From contig NZ_CP133771.1 of the NCBI RefSeq assembly GCF_031348265.1, positions 3,720,001 to 3,784,000 of the forward strand: DNA of 64,000 nucleotides. The letters run 5' to 3'. A model generated the notes under the pieces. It saw only the letters and a list, made by a program, of their open reading frames with translations, did not search any database and had not been told where the DNA came from. The translations under genes were made by a program, and so were the position numbers. This DNA is from Streptomyces collinus (GTDB lineage Bacteria; Actinomycetota; Actinomycetes; Streptomycetales; Streptomycetaceae). Of this stretch, positions 41,643-48,694 are shown one piece after another. Every line of letters begins with the position of its first letter. The stretch's first letter is position 1.

Positions 41643-43157
41643 GTGGCGCGCCGTAAGTCAGTGATGCAGGTGCTCGCTGAGGCATACAAGGCGAAGCAGC
41701 AGGCCAAGGCTGCTGAGGTGAAGCGCGCTCAGCAGAAGGAGCAGGCGGCCGCGAAGGCCGCTGAGGAGCGTCGGCGCCGTCAGAAACGGGAAGCCGCCAA
41801 AGCCGAAGCCGAGCGCGCCCGCCTGGTGGCCGCAGGACAGATGCATCTGGAGCGGGAGCAGGCTGCACAGGCGCGTGAGGTCGCCCGTATCGAGCGTGAG
41901 TTGGCCAAGCGCCAGGCCGAACGGCAGCGCGCTGCGGAGCAGCGGGAGCGGGAGCAGGCTCGTGTGGAGAAGGAGCGCCAGAAGCAGGCGCGAGAAACGC
42001 GCTTGCTGGAGCTGAAGGCTGATGCCGAGAAGGGCACCCGCCAGGCCCAAGAACGCATGGCGGAGCTACAGGCGGTGCTGACGGACCGGCCCAGGAAGCT
42101 GAAGAGCTGGCACCCTTATGTCGAGCAGGCACTTGCCAAGCAGGGCCCGCAGGGCGTCGCAGACGCTGTGGAAGAAGTGCTGCGTGGCTCTTGCGTGCCC
42201 AAAGGGTGCCGTGTCGATGCGGGAGCGGCGTACATACCTGAGGCTCAGCAACTCCTTATTGAGGTGGAGCTACCTCAGCTTGAGGTAGTGCCGGCCGTGG
42301 TGGCGTACCGGGTTGTGACCCAGCGGACTGAGATCGTCACTCAGCCGCGGAAGGAGGCCGAGACGAAGATGGTCTATCGCACTCTGGTTGCCCGCCTTGC
42401 CCTGCGGACATTGGACGAGGCCTTCTCCACTACCCCGCCTGATCTCGTCACAACGGTGGTGTTCAACGGGCATGTGAGTGCGAAGGATCGCGCAACCGGG
42501 CGGCCGGTGCGACCTTGCCTGGTGAGCGTGGTCGCCCAGCGCGAGCAGTTCGACGAACTCGTATTGGACGAGCCCGAGCTCGATGCGCAGGAGAGCTTGA
42601 AGTACCTCGGCGCTGTCATCTCCCGCCATCCGCACGATCTGGAAGCGGTGCCCCCAGTCGTTGAGATCGATCTGTCGCGATACCGCATTACGGCGGATGT
42701 CGGCGCCGTGGCAGGACTCGACAGCCGACCCGACCTCCTGCAGATGGACCCCTATGCGTTTGAGCGGCTTGTACGCGAACTGTTCGAAGCAATGGGCTTC
42801 GAGACGTGGCGTACTCAGGGCTCGCGAGATGACGGTGTGGACGCCGTCGCGATCCAACGGGACCCGGTCGGGACCACTGTCTTCGCCATCCAGGCGAAGA
42901 GGTCGAAAAACGCAGTGCCCGTTGAGACAGTGCGGGCATTGGCGGGGGTGATGCACGACAAGGCCGCTAGTCGCGGAGTCCTGGTCACGACCTCTTGGTT
43001 TGGCAAGGCAAGCGCTGATTTCGCTCACCGAAACGGCAGGATGCAGCTCATCAACGGGCGCAATCTCAAGGCGCTGCTAAAGGAACACCTGAATATGGAC
43101 GTCTTGATCGGCCTTCCCAAGACACCTCCGGGTTGGCTGCCCTCTGACATCCAATGA
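41643..43157 (+). CDS. Mrr-like restriction endonuclease with long coiled-coil N-terminus
   Basis: 504 residues. The N-terminus (about 15-150) is an almost continuous charged coiled coil rich in Glu, Arg and Ala. A middle domain (160-350) of mixed strands is unassigned. The C-terminal Mrr-type PD-(D/E)xK nuclease (about 375-490) shows FERLVRELFEAMGFETWRTQ, the catalytic Asp in DDGVDAVAIQ and the QAK motif in VFAIQAKRSK. ASRGVLVTTSWFGKASADFA and LINGRNLKALL follow, as in Mrr. Such enzymes cut modified or foreign DNA, or act in stress-induced cleavage. GTG at 41643 has GGGGG upstream; the open frame extends back to 41511. Flanked by repeats R1 and R2. Confidence 0.85.
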   Translation: MARRKSVMQVLAEAYKAKQQAKAAEVKRAQQKEQAAAKAAEERRRRQKREAAKAEAERARLVAAGQMHLEREQAAQAREVARIERELAKRQAERQRAAEQREREQARVEKERQKQARETRLLELKADAEKGTRQAQERMAELQAVLTDRPRKLKSWHPYVEQALAKQGPQGVADAVEEVLRGSCVPKGCRVDAGAAYIPEAQQLLIEVELPQLEVVPAVVAYRVVTQRTEIVTQPRKEAETKMVYRTLVARLALRTLDEAFSTTPPDLVTTVVFNGHVSAKDRATGRPVRPCLVSVVAQREQFDELVLDEPELDAQESLKYLGAVISRHPHDLEAVPPVVEIDLSRYRITADVGAVAGLDSRPDLLQMDPYAFERLVRELFEAMGFETWRTQGSRDDGVDAVAIQRDPVGTTVFAIQAKRSKNAVPVETVRALAGVMHDKAASRGVLVTTSWFGKASADFAHRNGRMQLINGRNLKALLKEHLNMDVLIGLPKTPPGWLPSDIQ

Positions 43158-43206
43158 GCCACCGATCGGGAACAGCGGAGGCCAGCCGCAGCACTTCACC
43201 ACAACC

Positions 43207-43334
43207 GCACCAGATCGAGCGGGGAACAGCGGGGAATCACGGTGAAAGCGGACAGCTCGATCGAGCCACGATGCAACCGTTCGCCTAGGTCAGCGCCCAG
43301 ACCGGCTCCATGGGATCGCAGCTTCCCAAGCTGA
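43207..43334. repeat. Second-family attachment-like module R2
   Basis: A 41-base block (43207-43247, starting GCACCAGATCGAGCGGGG) is identical to 45333-45373. The core CAGCTTCCCAAGCTGA is at 43319-43334, 109 bases after CCAG. R2 lies just beyond the Mrr-like stop, so the nuclease gene sits between R1 and R2. Confidence 0.65.
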
Positions 43335-43399
43335 TGGCCTACCGCCAGCTTCTCAGCGGCCGGCTTCCCTTCGCCGCATCCCGGACCGATCATGGGGTC

Positions 43400-43747
43400 A
43401 TGGTGTCAAGCATCGTCGTTCAGTACACCGATCTCCTGCGGACCAGCGACTACGACCTGTGGATCCGGTTGCGGGAGCTTCTAAGGGTCCAGGGACTTGA
43501 TCCGGACCGAACGATCGTCGTCGACCTCTTGCAGGAGGGCCCCGATCACGAGGACGGCCAGGTGATTTCCGAGGAAGGCAGGGTCTACAGGTTCACTCTC
43601 TACTATGACCAAGCAGCAGAGAATGGCGCGCGCAGCGCCCGCCTCGACCGCTGGACCGACATAACCGATACTTGGCGGCGCGGATCGCTGGCTACCCGAA
43701 CAGCCGACGCTATCGCTTGGATGTCATCGCCCGAAAGCCTCACCTGA
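43400..43747 (+). CDS. Uncharacterised 115-residue protein
   Basis: From ATG 43400 (GGGG upstream): YTDLLRTSDYDLWIRLRELL, then IVVDLLQEGPDHEDGQVISE and GRVYRFTLYYDQ, and a C-terminus with RLDRWTDITDTW. Looks like a compact cytoplasmic alpha/beta protein, not recognised. The open frame reaches back to 43310 inside repeat R2. Lies between R2 and R3 with the membrane protein at 44294. Confidence 0.55.
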   Translation: MVSSIVVQYTDLLRTSDYDLWIRLRELLRVQGLDPDRTIVVDLLQEGPDHEDGQVISEEGRVYRFTLYYDQAAENGARSARLDRWTDITDTWRRGSLATRTADAIAWMSSPESLT

Positions 43748-44293
43748 GCTACTTCGAACCGAACAGCCGCCGTGCCACAGCCGTGCCAGATGCAGGGGTC
43801 AGCAGCGGTCAACAAGGGGGACTGTCGGGTGCGTCCGTGCCCGCCACATCGGTCCACGAAGCAGCAGGTCACCGACCCATTGCCCCAGCCTCTCCCCTAA
43901 TGCGGTGCTCACGTACGAGCGCCCTCCCGGGCCGTCCTCGGGCCGTGGAAGGGCGCTCAACGATGACCAACGTCGACAACTACCGACAGCTCAAAAGCAG
44001 GTTAGAGCGGTGATCGTTTAGGCAGCCGCAGGTCACGGCTGCCGATGATCAGAGGGAAGTTAGCACGCATACCCCAAAAGGTGAGGCCTGTTCGAAAACG
44101 TCCTGGGGTGATCCGCACTGACATGGTCTCATGATGCTAGGGCGACGGAGATATGATCTCGACTCCGACTTGGCTCGGTGCGCGGCTGTTGCATTCGGAA
44201 TTTTGACCATGGGTAGGCTGGTGGTGCGAGTTCTTCAGGTCTAGGAATTACTCTCGGTATGCAATAGGGGTCCATTTAAACCCAGGGGGGTCA
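43748..44293. other. 546 bp with arm-like repeats and two hairpins
   Basis: No gene is supported. It contains a GTGCCA pair at 43772 and 43783 (11 apart). About 120 bases later is CTCTCCCCTAATGCGGTG (near 43891), resembling a worn tRNA-Arg anticodon-loop core, followed by the hairpin at 43917-43958. A second stem, GGCAGCCG/CGGCTGCC, is at 44021-44043. The last 200 bases are AT-richer and lead into the next gene. Confidence 0.45.
43917..43958. terminator. Terminator-like hairpin in a possible decayed att
   Basis: GAGCGCCCT (43917-43925) pairs with AGGGCGCTC (43950-43958). It follows a core-like sequence as the tRNA terminator follows the core in att copies 1, 2 and 4, but with a different stem sequence. 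Confidence 0.5.
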
Positions 44294-44983
44294 ATGAGCA
44301 ATTTTCGATGGTGGAAAGAGTTCGCGGTATTCACGCTCGGCGTAATCGGCGTAGGCGTGTCAGTCAACGCCTTAAGTGAGATCATCCCTCAGGGATGGCA
44401 GGTGGTGCTTATTGCTTGCGCTGTTCTACTTATCGCTGGAGGGATGCACCTCCACGTAAAAAGGAAGGAAGAGCGAGAACGCGAAGAACGCGACCGGCAG
44501 GAACGAGAGCGAGAGGAACGAGAACAGCGAGAACGCGAAGAACGAGTTCGCGTGCGCGAGGTATTGGCCGTGAAGCTAAAGAGACAGCCAGGGGTATTCA
44601 ACTTCCTTCTCGCTCCATGGATCGCGGAGAACACGCCTGAATACCGGGCGGTGGATGCAGCGATGAATAAAGCACTTGAGGAGTTCAGGTCTGCTTGCGA
44701 GCAGCATGGCGTAAACCCAGGGCAGAGCAATTGGTTTCACGACAAGGCTGCGCAGAGTCTATTTGAGGCCACAGGCGATGATCGATGGGTAACAGTTGGA
44801 AGGAATGTCGAAAACCTGTACTCCAAAGCTGCCGCCATCTATGCCGAGCATGAACGGGGCCTTGGTGAAACCTACAACAAGCCAGCAATGGCCCCTACTG
44901 CCGAAACAGCGAGAGCGTTTGTGGAAGTCGCCCAGAGTGTCGTACAACAGATTCAGAGTTTACGTCGATCCGGTTCAGCATGA
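44294..44983 (+). CDS. Two-helix membrane protein with charged coiled coil
   Basis: 229 residues. Helices FAVFTLGVIGVGVSVNAL and GWQVVLIACAVLLIAGGMHL are followed by a coiled coil made almost only of Glu/Arg (about 60-90), then a helical cytoplasmic domain (GVFNFLLAPWIAENTPEYRAV, AAQSLFEATGDDRWVTVGRN). The DNA is poorer in GC than neighbours. GGGGGG precedes the ATG. Architecture recalls small membrane effectors of conflict modules, but no family is recognised. Confidence 0.65.
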   Translation: MSNFRWWKEFAVFTLGVIGVGVSVNALSEIIPQGWQVVLIACAVLLIAGGMHLHVKRKEEREREERDRQEREREEREQREREERVRVREVLAVKLKRQPGVFNFLLAPWIAENTPEYRAVDAAMNKALEEFRSACEQHGVNPGQSNWFHDKAAQSLFEATGDDRWVTVGRNVENLYSKAAAIYAEHERGLGETYNKPAMAPTAETARAFVEVAQSVVQQIQSLRRSGSA

Positions 44984-45567
44984 CTGAACAAGTTGAGCAT
45001 CTTGTGCTCACGGCAAGGGAGCGATGGGGCCTCCATCACTGCCCCTTTGGGACCCGGGCCGAAACCACCCCGACGCTAACGAGCCCGGCCAGGCTGGCCG
45101 TCTCCTTCTCGTTCACGGCCGTTCAGACAAGACCTGGAACCGCGGCCACACTGACATCAACGACCCCGGACGGGCGGCAATACAACAGCCACCTGTGGCA
45201 CCCACGCACGGAGCAGGTCCCACCTGCGCCCTTGTGTAGGTTCCTAAAGCGAGTCGGCAACCGCCTCGCGACCGCTTGCCCACCCTGGCGGGAAGCCGCG
45301 CGGAGCCGGCGCTCGATGGCCGCACCACAAGCGCACCAGATCGAGCGGGGAACAGCGGGGAATCACGGTGAAACCATCTGAGCCGAACGAGCCACCAGCC
45401 CGGCCATTTGCCCAGGTCAGCGACCAGATCGGCCTCAAATGCTCGCAGCTTCCCAAGCTGAGGGCCGCGGCACCGTCGTCACGGGTCGACCGTCGCGGCG
45501 TGCCGGCTGAGCGGGCCGCACGTGTGTCGAGCTCCCGAGCATGAGTGGCCGGACTAGCGTTGAGGTT
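44984..45567. other. 584 bp containing module R3
   Basis: An ATG at 44980 opens a 133-codon frame, but its product is low complexity, runs through repeat R3 and has no family features, so it is not called. The supported content is R3 (45333-45461) and the promoter of the SRPBCC gene. Confidence 0.45.
45333..45461. repeat. Second-family attachment-like module R3
   Basis: Block 45333-45373 is identical to 43207-43247. CAGCTTCCCAAGCTGA at 45446-45461 is identical to the core of R2 and 110 bases from CCAG. Between block and core the two modules also share scattered identity such as CCCAGGTCAGCG versus CCTAGGTCAGCG. Confidence 0.65.
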
Positions 45568-46044
45568 ATGGCTGTCGACGTCCTCACCGAGACCGTGATC
45601 ACCCGCCCCTGTGCGGAGGTCGCCGCCTATGCCGGGGATCCGACCAATGCGCCGCACTGGTACGCCAACATCGTCTCGGTTCGCTGGCGGACCTCGCCGC
45701 CGCTCACCGTGGGCTCGAAGCTCGACTTCGTCGCCCGGTTCCTGGGGCGCACCCTGACCTACACGTACGAAATCGTCGAGTACTCCCCCGAACGACTCGT
45801 GATGCGCACCGAGCAGGGGCCGTTTCCCATGGAGACGACGTACACCTGGCAGCCAGTGGACGCCGACCATACCCGGATGACGCTGCGCAACCGCGGCGAG
45901 CCATCGGGCTTCGCCAGAGTGAGCGCTCCGATGATGGCCGCTGCTGTGCGGCGAGCGAACGTCAAGGACCTGGCAGCATTGAAAGCGCTGCTGGAAAGCG
46001 GCGACGCCACCGACGCCGGCCGACGCTCAACGGGCGACTTCTGA
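45568..46044 (+). CDS. SRPBCC-family (START-like) protein
   Basis: About 158 residues. VDVLTETVITRPCAEVAAYAG is the first strand and helix, APHWYANIVSVRW, LTYTYEIVEYSPERLVMRTE and TTYTWQPVDADHTRMTLRN form the sheet, and a long C-terminal helix closes a hydrophobic cavity. Members bind lipids or polyketides or act as cyclases or stress proteins; no specific role can be assigned. Start at ATG 45568 by family; ATG 45541 is in frame. Confidence 0.8.
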   Translation: MAVDVLTETVITRPCAEVAAYAGDPTNAPHWYANIVSVRWRTSPPLTVGSKLDFVARFLGRTLTYTYEIVEYSPERLVMRTEQGPFPMETTYTWQPVDADHTRMTLRNRGEPSGFARVSAPMMAAAVRRANVKDLAALKALLESGDATDAGRRSTGDF

Positions 46045-46061
46045 CATCCACGGCTGACATC
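46042..46061. other. Paired arm-type repeats TGACATC, unit 4 distal arm
   Basis: TGACATC at 46042-46048 and 46055-46061, 13 bases apart and 107 bases before the core of att copy 5. Same spacing and sequence class as the proximal pair at 35192-35211, so unit 4 retains both arms. Confidence 0.65.
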
Positions 46062-46148
46062 AACGAGGCCGGACGGCGGCGTACATCAGCATCTCTGCCC
46101 GACCGTCGCGTCAGAGGACAGCAGCCAGCGAAGCGGATGCTGATCGAA

Positions 46149-46191
46149 CTCCTAAAGCGGGTGTCGCAGGTTCGAATCCGGCCGGGGGCAC
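46149..46191 (+). repeat. att copy 5 (one mismatch)
   Basis: 43 bp of tRNA-Arg from the anticodon loop to A of CCA, with T to G in the T-stem (AATCCGGCC). The following hairpin differs from that of copies 1, 2 and 4, so the right flank came from another source. A GTGCCA pair (46258, 46269) lies 109 bases after the core start. It is the right end of unit 4. Confidence 0.85.
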
Positions 46192-46199
46192 AGCCAGAA

Positions 46200-46247
46200 G
46201 AAGGGCCAGATCAGGAAGGGTTTCCTCCTAGGCTGGCCCTTCGCTTT
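46200..46247 (+). terminator. Terminator hairpin after att copy 5
   Basis: GAAGGGCCAG (46200-46209) pairs over 10 bp with CTGGCCCTTC (46233-46242), followed by GCTTTG. Probably the original terminator of a different tRNA-Arg-like locus carried in with this att copy. Confidence 0.6.
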
Positions 46248-46409
46248 GTTCGGCTCCGTGCCACACGCGTGCCACTAAGTCCACAGGGAGTCCACATCCC
46301 CTAGCCGGGGATCTCGAAAGTTGCTGCGACGCAACTGCCCACCATGCGGCCCGACGAAGACGTGACCCTCACGGCCAGGAGCGGCGAAGTGCTTCAGGTG
46401 GTGCGTGAC

Positions 46410-47258
46410 CGCGTCGATGACGGCCCAGTCCTAGAAGGGATGGCCCTTGCACCGGCCCCGGTGGAGAGCTTCTGCCAGGCCCGTTTGGGCACCTTCTTGG
46501 ACAGCGTGTCCGCACGGAACTTCCCCGCGCCGGTAGTGACTTCGTGCGAGCAGGCCACCGCGAGGATGTAGCCGGTGCCGCGCTTCTCCAGCGCGTCTCG
46601 CAGCTTGGGGTTGCCGCTGTAGACCTCGTCGCCCGCGCCCCATGCGGCCTGATGGTCGGCGTCCAGAAACCGGGCGACCATGCGGGCGGCCAGCTCCGGT
46701 TTGGTGGCGAAGGGGGTCTCCCCGCCAAGCCCAGCGGCGCGGCAGCGGTCGGGGTCGGAGATGCAGGAGCGCGGGACGTACAGTTCCCGGTCCACTGCCG
46801 CGTGCCCGCGCCGGCCGGCGTAGACCAGGTAGACGGTGACCTGAGCGTTCTCGATCCTGCCCGCGGTGCCGGTGTACTGGCGCTGGACGCCGACCGTGCC
46901 GGCGCCCTTCAATCACGTCCCCGGTCTCGTCGATCACCAGCACCGCCTGGTCGTCGTGCAGGTGCTCCACCACGTACTCGCGCAGGTCGTCGCGTACCTG
47001 GTCGGCTTCCCACTTGGCCCGGCCGAGCAGGTGCTGCATGCCGTCCGGGGTGGCCTCCCCGGCCCACTCGGCGATGGTCCAGCAGTTCTTGCGCGGCAGG
47101 TCCGACAGCAGGCCGAGCACCAACAGCTGCGCTCGACGCCGGGGTTCGACCCGCGCAGTCCGCCCCGCTATCCGGCTCATCAGGCGCTCGAACGCCTCCT
47201 GCCAGCGGGCAGGGTCTACGCTGTGACCGGCGGCCACCGCATGATCTTCAGTCTTCAC
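46410..47258 (-). pseudogene. IS701-family transposase remnant, frameshifted and truncated
   Basis: The first part, from 47258, reads ARWQEAFERLMSRIAGRTAR and DQAVLVIDETGDV, the first catalytic Asp region of the IS701 DDE transposases. Near 46905 the family sequence jumps frame to KGAGTVGVQRQYTGTAGRIEN, RELYVPRSCISDPDRCRAAG and GDEVYSGNPKLRDALE. It is lost after KKVPKRAWQKLSTGAGA. Full-length members are about 400 residues, so the C-terminal third with the catalytic Glu is gone. No terminal inverted repeats were found. Confidence 0.8.
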
Positions 47259-47345
47259 ACACCGATGATCAACGGTGGCCGCACCGTCTCCACAGCGCGT
47301 CAGGGTCGCGCAGCACCCGCCTGCCGTCCCGTGTCAGGAGGACAT

Positions 47346-47750
47346 GTGCAACGTGGCGAAGTCTGGTGGGTCGAGTTCGACGAGCGGCGGCTGGTCGTAC
47401 TGCTGTCGGGAGACGAGGCGTCCGGGATCCGGGTGATGCAGGTCGTCGCTCCGGCGGGCGTCGACATCAGCGGTCTGGGCGTCGAAGTGGTAGTAGGCGC
47501 CATGGAAGGACTGCCCTTTGAAGGCGTGCTGCGGTTCGCGTTGCCGCGTCCAGGCTTTACCCCTTGCACGTGGCTGACCACCGTGTCCCGAGACGACCTG
47601 ATCGAGCGGGCGGGCGCCCTGTCCTCAGCGAAGCTCAGCGAGATCGAGGATGCCCTCCGACTCGGTGAACAGGAGAAGGAGCGGACCCCGGCGACGACCG
47701 CGAAGCTCAGCGAGATGAGGGACGCCCTCCGTCTCGGCGGACTCGCGTAG
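47346..47750 (+). CDS. PemK/MazF-like toxin without visible antitoxin
   Basis: 134 residues. VQRGEVWWVEFDERRLVVLLSG is the MazF first strand pair, followed by VMQVVAPAGVDISGLGVEVVV, FEGVLRFALPRPGFTPCTWLTTVSRDDLIERAGAL and the C-terminal helix. Such proteins are sequence-specific mRNA ribonucleases. An excellent AGGAGG lies five bases before GTG 47346. The C-terminus duplicates AKLSE-x2-DALRLG. No small antitoxin frame directly precedes it; a broken transposase lies 90 bases upstream. Confidence 0.75.
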   Translation: MQRGEVWWVEFDERRLVVLLSGDEASGIRVMQVVAPAGVDISGLGVEVVVGAMEGLPFEGVLRFALPRPGFTPCTWLTTVSRDDLIERAGALSSAKLSEIEDALRLGEQEKERTPATTAKLSEMRDALRLGGLA

Positions 47751-48179
47751 GCCGAGAAGGAACGGACGCCCCCGATGGCGTGGCCGATCTCGTCCAGACG
47801 ATCGACGCCGGCCACCTGTCTCCTCGGCGCCCCTCACCATCGAGATCATGATCTACGGCTGGAGTACTGATCGTCCATCACCGCACGCAAGGGTGCTCAG
47901 CCGCACTGGTGGGGGTACGACCTCGTGAACCACCAGAGCCGATCGGCCCGTGCCAGACCGTGAGGGGAATCAAGGGAAGCACAAGCACCGGTGAGCCAAC
48001 CGACGGCCCGGAGGTTGCCCGGGCCACGAGGGCTTCGATGCTGTAGCCCTGAGGGGGCTGGGTCGCTCACCGGCAGTGGCCATGCCGGTCATCATCCCGG
48101 CCGTTCGGGGGATACAAGGGCGGCGTCAGAGACGTATCCCACCCTGCGGGGGCATCCCTTGCTGGGACGAAAGGGAGAC
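47751..48179. other. 429 bp between the MazF-like and GYD genes
   Basis: No gene is supported. It begins with a partial third copy of the repeat at the MazF 3' end (CCGAGAAGGAACGGACGCCC). Near 47950 CGTGCCAGACCGTGAGGGGAATC resembles the second-family arm sequence, degraded and without a core. Confidence 0.4.
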
Positions 48180-48509
48180 ATGATGCCGCTCTATCTATCG
48201 AGGTTCAGCTACACGCCGGAGACCTGGGCGAGACTCATCGGCAACCCCGAGGACCGTGCAAAGGCCGCTCAGTCGTACATCGAGTCCGTCGGCGGCAAGC
48301 TCCACGGCTTTTGGTACGCGTTCGGCACCCGCGACGGTTACAACCTGTGGGAGGCCCCTGACAACGTCTCCATGGCTGCGGTCGCCCTGGCGATCAGCGG
48401 AGGCGGCGCACTCAGCTCGTTCGAGACGACCGTTCTCCTGACCGTCGACGAGACCATGGATGCCCTGCGCAAAGCCGGGCAAGTCCAGTACCGGGCTCCC
48501 GGCGCCTAG
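48180..48509 (+). CDS. GYD-domain protein
   Basis: 109 residues: LYLSRFSYTPETWARLIGNP, then VGGKLHGFWYAFGTRDGYNL with the GYN(D) signature, and ISGGGALSSFETTVLLTVDE. GYD proteins are small ferredoxin-like dimers of unknown role. ATG at 48180 follows AAGGGAG. Confidence 0.82.
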   Translation: MMPLYLSRFSYTPETWARLIGNPEDRAKAAQSYIESVGGKLHGFWYAFGTRDGYNLWEAPDNVSMAAVALAISGGGALSSFETTVLLTVDETMDALRKAGQVQYRAPGA

Positions 48510-48581
48510 CGATCCAGACGGCTGGCGGCTGCTGGGTTCAGGCATCGAGACGACAGCGAGGTACAGCGTCCGTCCGCGCTC

Positions 48582-48601
48582 TGACATCTACAGCTGACAT
48601 C
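48582..48601. other. Orphan arm-type repeat pair TGACATC
   Basis: TGACATC at 48582 and 48595, 13 bases apart. Its right flank resembles the sequence after the pair at 46042 (both continue ACG..GCCGGACGG..CG.ACA.CAGCA). No tRNA-derived core follows at the expected distance near 48690, where the ABC exporter gene ends instead. Inferred scar of a lost att copy and probable right edge of the island. Confidence 0.55.
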
Positions 48602-48694
48602 GACGGCACCGGACGGGGACGCACACCAGCAACCCTGTCCGGCCGTCTCATCAGTCGCCGACCCCGACTGGGCGTGTCGTCGAGGACACCGGTC

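Noticed and set aside
43891..43908. Additional functional tRNA-Arg copy
   Set aside because: Only a loose match to the anticodon-loop region with no T-arm or acceptor end; treated as possible decay at most.
44980..45381. 133-codon frame starting in the stop of the membrane protein gene
   Set aside because: It runs through repeat R3, has no fold-like pattern and ends within the identical 41-base block.
46394..47258. Active IS701 insertion sequence
   Set aside because: Frame is broken near 46905, the C-terminus is missing and no terminal inverted repeats were found.
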